Counted from the stretch's first letter, positions 1 to 9,164 are shown. The stretch: 64,000 nucleotides of DNA from CAJJDF01 sp965657945 (GCA_965657945.1 CBFHPW010000001.1:124001-188000); one strand, 5' to 3'. The notes: generated by a model from the sequence alone, not told the origin. Numbers and translations are program-made.

Positions 1-1594
1 CTTGGGCTCCTTTTTTACCGATGCGATCCAGGAAATCATAAAATTTAGTTACTGGCAGCTGCTCAATGAACACTTCCTTTAGCGCAGAAGTTCTCTCAGT
101 TGCGTAGTCATCGTTCAAGTTCGCTAAGTGTCTGTCGAGCGTCTTTTTAAATGTTTCTTTGTCGAACTTATCATCGCATCCAACGTACCATTTGTGAGCA
201 AATAAATTTTCGTAGGCAAAGGCAGTTACACAGAATTCAGGCACTTTTATTTGTAGCTCTTTACAGGTGATTTCCAGTGCTTTATTCATGTTGTCAACCG
301 AGAGGTGCTCTCCGCAAATGGTGAGGTAGTGTTTGGTTCTCCCCGTAATTATGATTTCGGCATTTTCTTTATTAATAAACTGAATGGTATCACCCAAAAT
401 ATATCTCCACGATCCTGAGCAAGTAGAAAGTACTATGGCATATTGCTGGTTTTCTTCAACCTCTGCTACAGTCAAAATTTCCGGATAACTCACCAATTCT
501 CCATCTTGATTAAAGTTTTGGTCGGTAAATGGAATGAACTCAAAAAAGATTCCGTTGTTGAGCAAAAGTTTTAGCGGAGTTCCATTTCCCGAGCTAATCG
601 CCATAAATCCTTCTGAGGCGAGGTATGTCTCCATGTACTCTACTTTTTTACCGAGTAATTTTTCAAAATTCTCTTTATATGGGCCAAAAGCAACCCCCCC
701 GTGAACCAATACGCTAAAATTTGGCCAAATATCGTGGATGGAATTTAGCTCATATCGGGCAATAATTTTTTCTAATAAAATTTGTATCCATGAGGGTATT
801 CCTGCAATAATACCAATGTTCCAATTGGGCGCTTGTTCTACCATTCTCTCAATTTTTGTGTCCCAATCTTTTATGTCGGTAATATCTTTTTCGGGCTTGT
901 AAATAACGTTCATAAACCCCGGAAGATTGGCATTGATGATACCACTCAAATCCCCTTCTTTTCTTTTGTCAATTTTGGTTAATGAAGTAGATCCGCCAAT
1001 CCCAAGAATATACGTGTCGAAAAATTCTTTTTCGAAACCAAAGTTGTTTAAATATTGAATTTGCTTGAGACTGGCTCTTCTTATTTTTCGGAGCTGTGAT
1101 CTAGAAACAGGAATCTGTTTACTTGCACTGCCAGAGGTTCCCGAACTTAAGGCAAATTTATTCACAATGCCTGGCCAAGAAATATCTTCACCTCCTGCTA
1201 TTGTTTTTTTCCACCAAGATTCGTACATCTGGTCATAATCAAAGATGGGCACAAAACGCTGGTAAGTTGCTACTGGATCATCTGAACTAAGGATTTTATG
1301 AAATCTGTATCGTTTTCCAAATTCAGTGTCTTTTGCCCTTCTCAAGAGTCTTTTTAAAGCTCTTGTTTGAAGTTGAATAGGAGACTTGATTTCTTTTTTT
1401 GTCCCGATTTTGGTAGTTCTTTTGAGAACACTCTGCAATATATTTCCTTTAACTGCCAACGTATGAATTCTTAATAGGTTTAGACCTGAAATATACCAAA
1501 ATCTGTAGTGAATCCAAACGAAAGTGTTTCTAACTAAATTTTTTTTGATAACTTTTTCAGAACTATCTGGATAATATTGAAATAGTTTTTTCAT
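1..1594 (-). CDS. GH3 auxin-responsive promoter family protein (partial, 3' end outside window)
   Basis: The minus-strand frame is open from an ATG at 1594 to the left edge, so the C-terminus is missing. The translation shows the marks of the GH3 acyl-adenylating family: a Ser/Thr/Gly-rich nucleotide-binding motif (SSGTSG, about residue 150) and a later CSGSWRYILGD stretch carrying the ATP-contacting Asp. Plant GH3 enzymes conjugate amino acids to acyl acids. The substrate of the bacterial homologues is not known, so only an ATP-dependent acyl-activating role is inferred. It is divergent from the nhaC gene across about 100 bases. I saw no exact TAnnTTTG element upstream of it. Confidence 0.88.
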   Translation of the reverse strand, partial: MKKLFQYYPDSSEKVIKKNLVRNTFVWIHYRFWYISGLNLLRIHTLAVKGNILQSVLKRTTKIGTKKEIKSPIQLQTRALKRLLRRAKDTEFGKRYRFHKILSSDDPVATYQRFVPIFDYDQMYESWWKKTIAGGEDISWPGIVNKFALSSGTSGSASKQIPVSRSQLRKIRRASLKQIQYLNNFGFEKEFFDTYILGIGGSTSLTKIDKRKEGDLSGIINANLPGFMNVIYKPEKDITDIKDWDTKIERMVEQAPNWNIGIIAGIPSWIQILLEKIIARYELNSIHDIWPNFSVLVHGGVAFGPYKENFEKLLGKKVEYMETYLASEGFMAISSGNGTPLKLLLNNGIFFEFIPFTDQNFNQDGELVSYPEILTVAEVEENQQYAIVLSTCSGSWRYILGDTIQFINKENAEIIITGRTKHYLTICGEHLSVDNMNKALEITCKELQIKVPEFCVTAFAYENLFAHKWYVGCDDKFDKETFKKTLDRHLANLNDDYATERTSALKEVFIEQLPVTKFYDFLDRIGKKGAQ

Positions 1595-1694
1595 GAATAG
1601 TGAAATGTTCTAAATCTTAAGGTAAATAAAGAGGGGTCATTCATACAAGATTTTTATATCTTTCACCAATAAGTTACCTTTATCCTTCATCTAA

Positions 1695-3119
1695 ATGCAT
1701 AGTATGTCAAAATCCATCAGTTTTTTTCAATCTCTCATTCCTGTTTTTGTTTTAATGATATTGTTAAGCATTAATATTTTATTTCAAGATGGAGAATGGT
1801 GGGGAGCTTACAGCAATCAACTGATATTGTTGGTTTCGGGTGGAGTTGCATTTTTAATGGGGCTTTTTTTTAAAGTACGTTTGAGAAAAATTTGGGCCGA
1901 GGTATTTGAGAATCTCAAAAGTGTGTTGGTTCCCATATTTATTTTGGCTTTAGTAGGAGCTTTAAGCGGAGCTTGGCTCATTAGTGGAATTATTCCTGCG
2001 ATGGTTTATTATGGATTGACAATTTTAAGTCATGAAGTATTTCTTCCTGCTTCGGTGATCATTTCAGCTATCATTTCGATTGCCACTGGTAGTTCCTGGA
2101 CAACCACAGCAACAGTCGGAATTGCCTTGATTGGAATTGGATCTGCCATGGGAATTTCTACTGGAATGATTGCAGGAGCGGTTATTTCGGGAGCTTATTT
2201 TGGCGACAAAATGTCTCCGTTAAGCGACACCACAAATCTTGCTCCAGCCATGGCAGGGACCGATTTGTTTACCCACATTCGTTACATGACCTACACCACT
2301 TTACCCAGTATTAGTGTTACCCTTGCAGTATTCACAATATTAAGTTTTTTTACTGAATCAACAGGTGAAGCAGAAACGGAAAGCCTATTAGTTGACATAA
2401 CTTCTTACTTTACTATTTCTCCTTGGTTGTTTTTAGTTCCGTTGGCAGTTGTTACCCTTATTTTATTCAAAGTAAAACCCTTGATTTCCTTGCTTGCGGG
2501 TATTGTACTTGCGTTAGTTTTTGCGCTGATTTTTCAGCCTTCGCTTCTTGCTACTCAGCAAGGTTCTGGATCTGTAGTTGGGGAAATGGTAAAAATAGTG
2601 TTTACCGAATATTCCATCGAAACAAATAACGAAATGCTCAATGAGCTGTTTATTTCCAAAGGGGTTATGGGAATGCTCTGGACTATCTTATTAATTATTT
2701 CAGCCATGATTTTTGGAGGGATTATGGATGGGATTGGAGCTCTTTCAAAAATCACCGAAGTATTGCTCACCAAAGCCAAATCTATTTTTGGTTTGTTTGC
2801 GAGTACTGTAGCAAGCTGTATTGGATTAAATGCGATTGCCTCCGATCAATATTTGGCGATTGTAATTCCGGGTAAAATGTATAAAAGTGCCTTCCAGAAA
2901 AGGGGGTTGGCTCCAGAGAATCTGAGCAGAACCTTAGAAGATTCGGGAACTGTAACCTCTGTGCTTGTCCCCTGGAATACCTGCGGTGCCTACCAGAGTA
3001 GCGTACTGGGAGTTGGGGTAGGAGAGTATTTTGTCTTTGCTATTTTTAATTGGCTTAGTCCGATAGTTACGTTGCTCTTTGCTTATTTTAAAATAAAAAT
3101 AAGACGAATAAAACTCTAA
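1695..3119 (+). CDS. nhaC: Na+/H+ antiporter, NhaC family
   Basis: A 474-residue, strongly hydrophobic protein with about 11-12 predicted membrane segments. The central TGSSWTTTATVG stretch and the following GDKMSPLSDTTNLAP motif (residues about 135-195) are typical of NhaC antiporters, which exchange sodium for protons across the inner membrane. A second conserved block near residue 390 ends in TVTSVLVPWNTCGAY. An in-frame ATG at 1704 is an equally possible start. TATCTTTC at 1657-1664 is one base off the Bacteroidota -7 consensus and could be its promoter. The stop codon overlaps the stop of the convergent thioesterase gene. NhaC is the best family; the closely related arginine/lysine antiporters are less likely. 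Confidence 0.93.
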   Translation: MHSMSKSISFFQSLIPVFVLMILLSINILFQDGEWWGAYSNQLILLVSGGVAFLMGLFFKVRLRKIWAEVFENLKSVLVPIFILALVGALSGAWLISGIIPAMVYYGLTILSHEVFLPASVIISAIISIATGSSWTTTATVGIALIGIGSAMGISTGMIAGAVISGAYFGDKMSPLSDTTNLAPAMAGTDLFTHIRYMTYTTLPSISVTLAVFTILSFFTESTGEAETESLLVDITSYFTISPWLFLVPLAVVTLILFKVKPLISLLAGIVLALVFALIFQPSLLATQQGSGSVVGEMVKIVFTEYSIETNNEMLNELFISKGVMGMLWTILLIISAMIFGGIMDGIGALSKITEVLLTKAKSIFGLFASTVASCIGLNAIASDQYLAIVIPGKMYKSAFQKRGLAPENLSRTLEDSGTVTSVLVPWNTCGAYQSSVLGVGVGEYFVFAIFNWLSPIVTLLFAYFKIKIRRIKL

Positions 3120-3529
3120 ATTTCCCATTCTTTGCCTGTGCGGAACACAGTTCCTTTGAATAAAGCTACTTTTTCGTTTTCTTGGTTGAGGATTGAAATA
3201 GAGTAAATTCCTATTTTTTTTGTCAGGCTTTCTTCCGTTACTTTTGTTCTTAGCACGTCACCCAGTTTTACAGCTTTGGTATGGGAAATAGAAGTTTCAA
3301 TGGAGACAGATTGAATGCCGTGCCCGTTTGCAGAAAAAGCCAAAGCGCTGTCTGCCAAAGAATAAGTGATTCCTCCGTGCGCTATTCCAAATCCATTGAG
3401 CATTTCTTCTTTTACAATCAATTGCAAAACGACAGAACCTGGTTCTTCCTCAATTCTCTCAATTCCTAGCCATTGACTAAACGGATCGTTCAAAAACATT
3501 TTATCTATGATTCCGCTGGCTTTACTCAT
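3116..3529 (-). CDS. PaaI-family hotdog thioesterase
   Basis: A 137-residue single hotdog-fold domain. The stretch IAHGGITYSLADSALAF (about residues 49-65) is the PaaI/YbgC-like signature, with the HGG turn at the start of the central helix. Members hydrolyse acyl-CoA thioesters in the cytoplasm; the acyl group cannot be told from sequence. Its ATG overlaps the stop of the upstream S46 peptidase gene by four bases (ATGA), implying translational coupling. The biochemical link between a secreted peptidase and a cytosolic thioesterase is not obvious, so the pairing may be only transcriptional. The 3' end runs into the convergent nhaC stop. Confidence 0.9.
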   Translation of the reverse strand: MSKASGIIDKMFLNDPFSQWLGIERIEEEPGSVVLQLIVKEEMLNGFGIAHGGITYSLADSALAFSANGHGIQSVSIETSISHTKAVKLGDVLRTKVTEESLTKKIGIYSISILNQENEKVALFKGTVFRTGKEWEI

Positions 3530-5790
3530 TTTGGAGCTAGTTGTTTCTTAATTGATTGAAGCACTCCCGAATTTTGAATAGGAACTTCTATTTCTTTCCT
3601 AGTTTGTTTTGGGTCCAATTTTAGTTTTGGCGATTCCACTAAGTTTATTTCTTCAATCAAATGCGAAGCTCCCGCATATTTATCAATCACAAAAAGTACA
3701 TATCGAATATCAACCGTAATATTCCTACACAGTTTTTCGCTAAACATCACATCACTCATTGTGCTTTCCCAGCTTCGGTCAAAATTTATTCCAATAAGCT
3801 CTCCATTTCCATTAATCACGGGGCTACCAGAGTTTCCTCCAGTCGTATGATTACTCCCTGTAAAGCAAATTACCATGGTTGAATCTTCATCGGCATACCG
3901 GCCGTAATCCTTATTTTGGATAAGCGAGATAAGTTTTTCCGGAACATCAAATTCATCATTTCCGGGAATGTATTTCGCCATAATTCCTTCGGCTGTTGTT
4001 TTGTGTGTGTACCTCATTCCATCTCGCGGTGCAGACCCTTCTATCTGTCCGTAAGATATTCGAAGAGTGCTGTTGGCGTCATACCAATATTTTTCGCTTG
4101 GGAATACAATCTGTATAGAGTTAGAATACTCCTTCATCAGTTCGTTTATTTTATCCTCATTTGCGTAATACGAAGGAATCACTTTTCCTCTCAAAGCAGC
4201 GTAAAAACTTTCTACCATTCTGTATCCTCTGTCTTTTTTTACTTTAGATAAGTTTTTCTCTGTCGGATTCTCCAAATATTTAGACAATTTACTTTCGTTC
4301 AACAGCATTGATTTGGCAAACATATCATCAATAATAGACTCCATGTTGTCTTGGTAATTTCCTTTTTCTATTAAGTTATCAGGATGAAAATCTTTGCTTA
4401 CTTCTTTCATGGCAGTGGAATACAAGCTTTTCCACATTCTTTTTTCAAATTCCATTTGGGCAGGAAAGCCGAGAAAATCTTGGTAACTCTTCTTAAGTTT
4501 TTCAAGCTTCTTTACGAGGGTTCCTTTTTCTCTTAATTTTTCTGCATTTTCAATTACACTCACAAAGTTATTGATGTATCGCATAGATTTTGGTCCAGAA
4601 TAAATCATTTCAATGTAATAATCAAATGCTTCCTGATACGGTTCGTTTACTTTGTACAAAGCTTTTAGTTTTGGCAATAAATCTCCAAATTGCTCCTTTA
4701 ATTGTGGGTTGTCGTTAATTCGTTGGGTGTAAACAGCTTCTTGATTTCTTTTCTTTTCAAGCGCTTTTTCTTTTTCCAACCCAAAATTTTCTCCCTTCCA
4801 TTTTTTCCAAGCATTGCTCACACCTGATTGATACGAAGCGTATCTAATTCTCAATTCTTCACTCTGTTTCATGGTTGAGTTAATCACTTCGAGCGATTTT
4901 TCTCTCATGTCAATTCGAGCAGGATTTGTTTTATTCATTTTTTGATCCACCGCGTAAGAAGTAAGAAACTGTTGAGTTCGTCCCGGAAACCCATAAACCA
5001 TTGAAAAATCTCCTACTTTCACTCCTTTTAACGAAATAGGAAAAAAGTGCTTGGGTGAATACGGCACGTTTTCTTTGTCATAGGAAGCTGGTTTGTTGTC
5101 TTTGTTGGCATATATTCTGAAAACAGAAAAGTCTCCGGTATGTCTTGGCCACACCCAATTGTCGGTGTCAAATCCAAATTTCCCGATGGCAGAAGGTGGA
5201 GCACCTACCAGCCTAATGTCGGTGAACCTTTCTATCACAAAAGCAAAGTATTTATTGCCATAATTAAAAGGTTTGATTTTAGCCATGTAGTCCGTACCAT
5301 TTGTTAATTCTTTGGTGATTTTAGCATTTTTTCGTTTCATAAAATCTACCTCAGATTCTCCTTCATTTTTAGTTCCGCCCAGCATTTTCGAGGTAACGTC
5401 TTCAATTCGCACAATAAAATCTACATAAAGTCCTTTGTTTGCCAATTCTTCCGATAAGTTTTTGGCCCAAAACCCATCTCTCAAATAGTTTTTTTCTACC
5501 GTACTGTGATTCGCAATTTGAGAATAACCGCAATGATGATTTGTAAATAATAGTCCCTTGTTGGAAACAACTTCTGATGTACAACCACCGTTAAAATGAG
5601 CAACAGCATCTTTCATGCTCGAGTTGTTCACGGAGTATATTTCTTCAGCCGAAATCATCAATCCTTTCGATTGCATGTCGCTGTAATTTAGTGCTTTGAT
5701 AAGATTTGGAAGCCACATTCCTTCCGTTGCGAATAGTGTAGAACCGGAAAAAATGAGGATGGCTGCAAAGAAAATTGATTTTAATTTCAT
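3526..5790 (-). CDS. S46-family dipeptidyl-peptidase, predicted Asp/Glu-specific (DPP11-like)
   Basis: A 754-residue periplasmic serine exopeptidase that would release dipeptides from peptide N-termini. A signal peptide covers residues 1-21. The chymotrypsin-like triad is visible: His in TNHHCGY (85/86), Asp in HTGD (220) and Ser in GGNSGSP (654). Eighteen residues after the Ser is Arg672; in the family the residue at this spacing is Arg in the acidic-specific DPP11 and Gly in the hydrophobic-specific DPP7. Hence DPP11 is inferred. The frame extends upstream to an ATG at 5832, but the -7 promoter element lies inside that extension and the signal peptide begins at 5790, so I chose 5790. It is translationally coupled to the thioesterase downstream. 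Confidence 0.93.
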   Translation of the reverse strand: MKLKSIFFAAILIFSGSTLFATEGMWLPNLIKALNYSDMQSKGLMISAEEIYSVNNSSMKDAVAHFNGGCTSEVVSNKGLLFTNHHCGYSQIANHSTVEKNYLRDGFWAKNLSEELANKGLYVDFIVRIEDVTSKMLGGTKNEGESEVDFMKRKNAKITKELTNGTDYMAKIKPFNYGNKYFAFVIERFTDIRLVGAPPSAIGKFGFDTDNWVWPRHTGDFSVFRIYANKDNKPASYDKENVPYSPKHFFPISLKGVKVGDFSMVYGFPGRTQQFLTSYAVDQKMNKTNPARIDMREKSLEVINSTMKQSEELRIRYASYQSGVSNAWKKWKGENFGLEKEKALEKKRNQEAVYTQRINDNPQLKEQFGDLLPKLKALYKVNEPYQEAFDYYIEMIYSGPKSMRYINNFVSVIENAEKLREKGTLVKKLEKLKKSYQDFLGFPAQMEFEKRMWKSLYSTAMKEVSKDFHPDNLIEKGNYQDNMESIIDDMFAKSMLLNESKLSKYLENPTEKNLSKVKKDRGYRMVESFYAALRGKVIPSYYANEDKINELMKEYSNSIQIVFPSEKYWYDANSTLRISYGQIEGSAPRDGMRYTHKTTAEGIMAKYIPGNDEFDVPEKLISLIQNKDYGRYADEDSTMVICFTGSNHTTGGNSGSPVINGNGELIGINFDRSWESTMSDVMFSEKLCRNITVDIRYVLFVIDKYAGASHLIEEINLVESPKLKLDPKQTRKEIEVPIQNSGVLQSIKKQLAPK

Positions 5791-5812
5791 GAGGTTGGTT
5801 TTATATTCAAAA

Positions 5813-5820
5813 CAAATATA
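5813..5820 (-). promoter_or_regulatory. -7 promoter element TATATTTG for the S46 peptidase
   Basis: Read on the minus strand this is an exact match to the Bacteroidota -7 consensus TAnnTTTG. It ends 23 bases before the chosen ATG at 5790. No convincing TTG was found at the right distance upstream, so the -33 element is weak or absent. Its place supports the shorter start of the peptidase. Confidence 0.55.
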
Positions 5821-5887
5821 GAGATTCTTCAATATTTCTGTAAAAATCCAAAACTTTAATTGATAAATCTAACTTTCCCAAGTTTTA

Positions 5888-5918
5888 TTGAAGTTCTAGG
5901 ATAGAAAGCTTACTTTTG
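5888..5918 (+). promoter_or_regulatory. Promoter for the 5939 membrane-protein gene (TTG-N20-TACTTTTG)
   Basis: TACTTTTG at 5911-5918 matches TAnnTTTG exactly, with TTG at 5888-5890 twenty bases upstream as the -33 element. The expected transcript start lies about 14 bases before the ATG. It is back to back with the peptidase promoter. Confidence 0.6.
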
Positions 5919-5938
5919 AGGCTACTTAAAAACTGACT

Positions 5939-6589
5939 ATGTTTCAATTTGCTTTCCTTTTCGGAATCGTATTTATCTGTTTTAACCTTATTTGGTTTTT
6001 GTTTTCCTCTTTACTCAAAATGGTTCTGGGGCAAACAGGAAATATAGAAAAGTACATTTTAAGAGTTTCTCAAAGTTATTTTTTAGCTTCGGTTTCGGCA
6101 TTAGCCACGATAAATTATAGCGAGCATTTTTACTCACTTCATGTACTGGTGGTAATTGGTTCGGTAATTTTATTTCTTTATCTGATCAATAAAATTGAAC
6201 AACGAAGAAAAGTAATGCAGTTCAACATGCAACTCAACAAGGACTACGTAGGATTCAATTCTTCAAACCTGAAATACGATATTCTTATTGCCATTCTCAC
6301 AGTTGTATTTTATGTGTATGCTGTTTACGCTCCTGCTTGTGTTCAAAATGGAGTAAACGATTGGTTGTACGGAGCAATTAATGGATTGTACGACATGTTT
6401 TTTATTGGTTTTGTAATCGGAATAATTGGCGTGTTTTTTATAATCAGTATCTTTATCAAAGGTTTCATTTCTTTTCAGTTGATTTACAAACAGTTTTCGG
6501 AAATGATAAACGGAAAGAAACCTACTGCTTTTGACGAAGAAGAAGGATATACAGAGTTTGAAATAGTGGAAGAGGACGAAGACGAATAA
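5939..6589 (+). CDS. Hypothetical integral membrane protein with acidic tail
   Basis: A 216-residue protein that I do not recognise. Hydrophobic segments are seen at about residues 4-28, 46-60, 66-84, 112-133 and 150-175, so four or five membrane passes are likely. A charged stretch (about 85-105) sits between the second and third groups, and the last 20 residues are very acidic (Asp/Glu runs), probably cytoplasmic. It has its own promoter and is followed after 28 bases by the RNA methyltransferase gene, possibly co-transcribed. No catalytic motif is visible, and no function is proposed. Confidence 0.82.
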   Translation: MFQFAFLFGIVFICFNLIWFLFSSLLKMVLGQTGNIEKYILRVSQSYFLASVSALATINYSEHFYSLHVLVVIGSVILFLYLINKIEQRRKVMQFNMQLNKDYVGFNSSNLKYDILIAILTVVFYVYAVYAPACVQNGVNDWLYGAINGLYDMFFIGFVIGIIGVFFIISIFIKGFISFQLIYKQFSEMINGKKPTAFDEEEGYTEFEIVEEDEDE

Positions 6590-6617
6590 CCTCTACCCGA
6601 TTAAAATAAAACATTCA

Positions 6618-7745
6618 TTGGAAAAACAAAAATACGTTGCGAAAACCCTGAAGGGACTAGAAGAACCACTGAAACAAGAACTTGCAGAAATAGGGATTAA
6701 CAAATGCCGAGTGACAAACCGAGCTATTGAGTTTCATGCTACCAAAGAACAACTTTATCAAGCAAATTACACGTTTAGAACAGCAATTAATATCCTTCAA
6801 CCTTTGTTTCAATTTAAAGCAAAGAACGAGCAAGAATTGTACGACAAAGTAAAAGAATTTGAATGGGAGAAATTATTTGATTTGGACAAGACATTCGCCA
6901 TCTCTCACTCTGTGCGTTCTGATGTCTTTACTCATTCTCAATACATTTCACTGAAAACAAAAGATGCTATCGTAGATAGATTCCGAGAGAAATTTAATGC
7001 ACGACCAAGTGTCGATCCCAAACAACCTGATATTAAGTTTAATTTGTTTATCAGGGGAGAAAAATGTTCCCTTTTGTTAGACACTTCTGGCGATGCTCTA
7101 TTCAAGAGAGGCTACCGAATAGAGACAAATATGGCACCGTTGAATGAAGTAATGGCTGCCGGATTGATCTCTCTTTCTGGTTGGGACAAAAACTCCACTT
7201 TAGTGGATCCAATGTGTGGTTCGGGTACAATTTGTATTGAAGCAGGGATGATGTTGTGCAATATTCCGGCCGGATATTACAGGACGAGTTTTGGTTTTTT
7301 TAACATGGCCGACTTTGACCTAGATTTATGGAAGAAGGTGCGGAACGAAGCGAAAGACAAAATAGATTTATCAAAAGGAATTACCATTCACGGTTCGGAT
7401 TTAGCCATGAAATCTATTCGTATTTCGCAAAAGAACTTGGATAATGTTCCGGACCTAAAACGGATTGTAAGGTTTAAAGGAGAAGACGCACTAGAAGTAT
7501 CTGCACCAAAAAAGAAAGGTACTCTTATCATAAATCCTCCTTACGGTGAAAGAATTTACAAAGACGAAGTAGCTATTTTGTACCAAAGATTGGGCGAACA
7601 TTTAGAAGAAGAATTCTCTGGATACACGATGGGAATTCTGAGCTCAAACAGAGAAGCACTTGATTTAATTCACCTAAACAAAATACGTACCGTAGATTTA
7701 ATGAACGGGTCTATTGAGTGTGATTATAGAATCTTCAAAGTATAA
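6618..7745 (+). CDS. THUMP-domain class I RNA methyltransferase (RlmL/RlmK-N-terminal type)
   Basis: A 375-residue cytoplasmic enzyme. An N-terminal ferredoxin-like/THUMP region (about 1-155) binds RNA. The Rossmann methyltransferase part follows, with the SAM motif DPMCGSGTICIEAG (about 196-209) and the catalytic NPPYGER motif (about 308-314) of N2-guanine methyltransferases. Homology is to the RlmL half that modifies a guanine of 23S rRNA; the exact target here is inferred. No ATG occurs near the N-terminus, so TTG at 6618 is the best start, placing the KYVAKTLKGLE homology at residue 5 onward. A small hairpin follows the gene. Confidence 0.9.
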   Translation: MEKQKYVAKTLKGLEEPLKQELAEIGINKCRVTNRAIEFHATKEQLYQANYTFRTAINILQPLFQFKAKNEQELYDKVKEFEWEKLFDLDKTFAISHSVRSDVFTHSQYISLKTKDAIVDRFREKFNARPSVDPKQPDIKFNLFIRGEKCSLLLDTSGDALFKRGYRIETNMAPLNEVMAAGLISLSGWDKNSTLVDPMCGSGTICIEAGMMLCNIPAGYYRTSFGFFNMADFDLDLWKKVRNEAKDKIDLSKGITIHGSDLAMKSIRISQKNLDNVPDLKRIVRFKGEDALEVSAPKKKGTLIINPPYGERIYKDEVAILYQRLGEHLEEEFSGYTMGILSSNREALDLIHLNKIRTVDLMNGSIECDYRIFKV

Positions 7746-7746
7746 C

Positions 7747-7766
7747 CTTGCTTTTTAGCAAGTTTT
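7747..7766 (+). terminator. Short intrinsic terminator after the RNA methyltransferase
   Basis: CTTGC and GCAAG pair across a six-base loop, followed by TTTT. The stem is only five pairs, so termination may be partial. Confidence 0.5.
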
Positions 7767-7783
7767 AACACGATAAAATCAAT

Positions 7784-7791
7784 TAGTTTTG
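7784..7791 (+). promoter_or_regulatory. -7 promoter element TAGTTTTG for the SurA-like gene
   Basis: Exact match to TAnnTTTG, 32 bases before the ATG at 7824. The -33 region is T-rich without a clear TTG at the best spacing. Confidence 0.5.
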
Positions 7792-7823
7792 TTTCTTTGC
7801 AAGAGATAAATCATTCCTTTATT

Positions 7824-9164
7824 ATGACTAAATTACTTTTTACAGCACTTGCCATTTTAATCACGAATCTTAGTTTCTCCCAGAAAAAACAAGAGTTGAT
7901 AGATGGAACAATAGGAGTAATAGGAAACAAAGTGATTCTTCATTCTGAGATTGAATCTCAGCTGGTTCAAGCAAAGCAAGAAGGTTTTGATTTGGGCGAA
8001 GATTCGAGGTGTCTTATCTACGAACAAGTTATGTTTCAGTCACTCCTTATGTATCAAGCAGAAGTGGATAGTATTATCATTACACCCGACCAAGTAAACG
8101 GGGAGTTAACGAACAGGATCAGGTATTTTGAAAATCAAATTGGAGGAAGAAAGAAATTAGAAGAATTTTACGGAAAATCAATTGAGGAAATAAAAGCAGA
8201 ATTTTACACAACCATTGAAGACAGAATGAAAGCCGAACAAATGCGAGGAAAGATTACTGCTGGTATCAATATCACTCCGTCCGAAGTAAAAAAGTATTAC
8301 AATAATTTACACCCAGATAGTATTCCATTGGTGGGGTCAAAAGTAGAAGTTTCACACATTACCATTGCTCCGCAAGTATCTGATGAGGCAAAAAAAGCCA
8401 CAAAAGATAAATTAAACAAGTGGAGAACCGAAATTTTGAGTGGAGAACGAACGTTTTCTACCACCGCAGTTTTGTATTCTAATGACCCAGGAAGTAGAGG
8501 GGAAGGAGGAGAATTTGATTGGGTTTCGAGAGGTACATTCGTTCCAGAGTTCGACCGAATTGCTTTTAGTATAAAAGAAGGGGAAGTTTCTCAAGTATTT
8601 GAAACTGAATACGGTTTTCATATTCTTGAATTATTCGAAAGAAGAGGTGATCAATACAGAGGAAGGCACATCCTTTTAATACCAAAAATAAGTGACATGG
8701 AAGTGTTAAATGCCAAAACAAAATTGGATAGCATTGCTGGCTTAATAAAGAGCGGAATTTACACATTTGAAGAAGCGGCCAAGAAATTTTCGGACGACAA
8801 AGAAACACGGTACAATGGCGGTGTTATTTATAACCAACAAGCAGGTTCATCTCTGTTTGAAATGAACCAACTGGATAAACAAATATTTTTGATAATAGAT
8901 GATTTGGATGAAGGAGAGTATTCTCGACCCATGTTATCGCAAGGAAAAGACGGTCAGTTTTACCAAATGGTGAAACTCAAAACAATCACCAAACCGCACA
9001 AAGCTAACTTAAAGGAAGATTACCAATTAATTCTTCAAAATGCGACCAACGATGCTAAATCTGAGGCAGTAAAAAAGTGGATAAAGGATAAATCGAAGTC
9101 AACTTACATCAAACTACATCCTGATTACATGAAATGTGAATTCGTTCAGGATTGGATTAAGTAA
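7824..9164 (+). CDS. SurA-like periplasmic peptidyl-prolyl isomerase/chaperone
   Basis: A 446-residue exported protein. The signal peptide MTKLLFTALAILITNLSFSQ sets the start at 7824; the frame is open upstream only through a TTG. A SurA-type N-terminal helical region (about 20-150) is followed by two parvulin domains: a clear one (about 170-270, with the SNDPGSRGEGGEFDWV and FETEYGFHILEL signatures) and a more diverged second one (about 275-390). SurA assists outer-membrane protein folding in the periplasm, and the same role is inferred here. Bacteroidota often carry several such paralogues, so I do not assign a symbol. Confidence 0.9.
   Translation: MTKLLFTALAILITNLSFSQKKQELIDGTIGVIGNKVILHSEIESQLVQAKQEGFDLGEDSRCLIYEQVMFQSLLMYQAEVDSIIITPDQVNGELTNRIRYFENQIGGRKKLEEFYGKSIEEIKAEFYTTIEDRMKAEQMRGKITAGINITPSEVKKYYNNLHPDSIPLVGSKVEVSHITIAPQVSDEAKKATKDKLNKWRTEILSGERTFSTTAVLYSNDPGSRGEGGEFDWVSRGTFVPEFDRIAFSIKEGEVSQVFETEYGFHILELFERRGDQYRGRHILLIPKISDMEVLNAKTKLDSIAGLIKSGIYTFEEAAKKFSDDKETRYNGGVIYNQQAGSSLFEMNQLDKQIFLIIDDLDEGEYSRPMLSQGKDGQFYQMVKLKTITKPHKANLKEDYQLILQNATNDAKSEAVKKWIKDKSKSTYIKLHPDYMKCEFVQDWIK

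Noticed and set aside
1674..1681. TACCTTTA as nhaC promoter
   Set aside because: Differs from the consensus at the last base and lies only 13 bases before the ATG; TATCTTTC nearby is equally weak, so neither is listed as a feature.
5790..5832. Longer start for the S46 peptidase at 5832
   Set aside because: It would put charged residues before the signal peptide, and the -7 promoter box lies within it.
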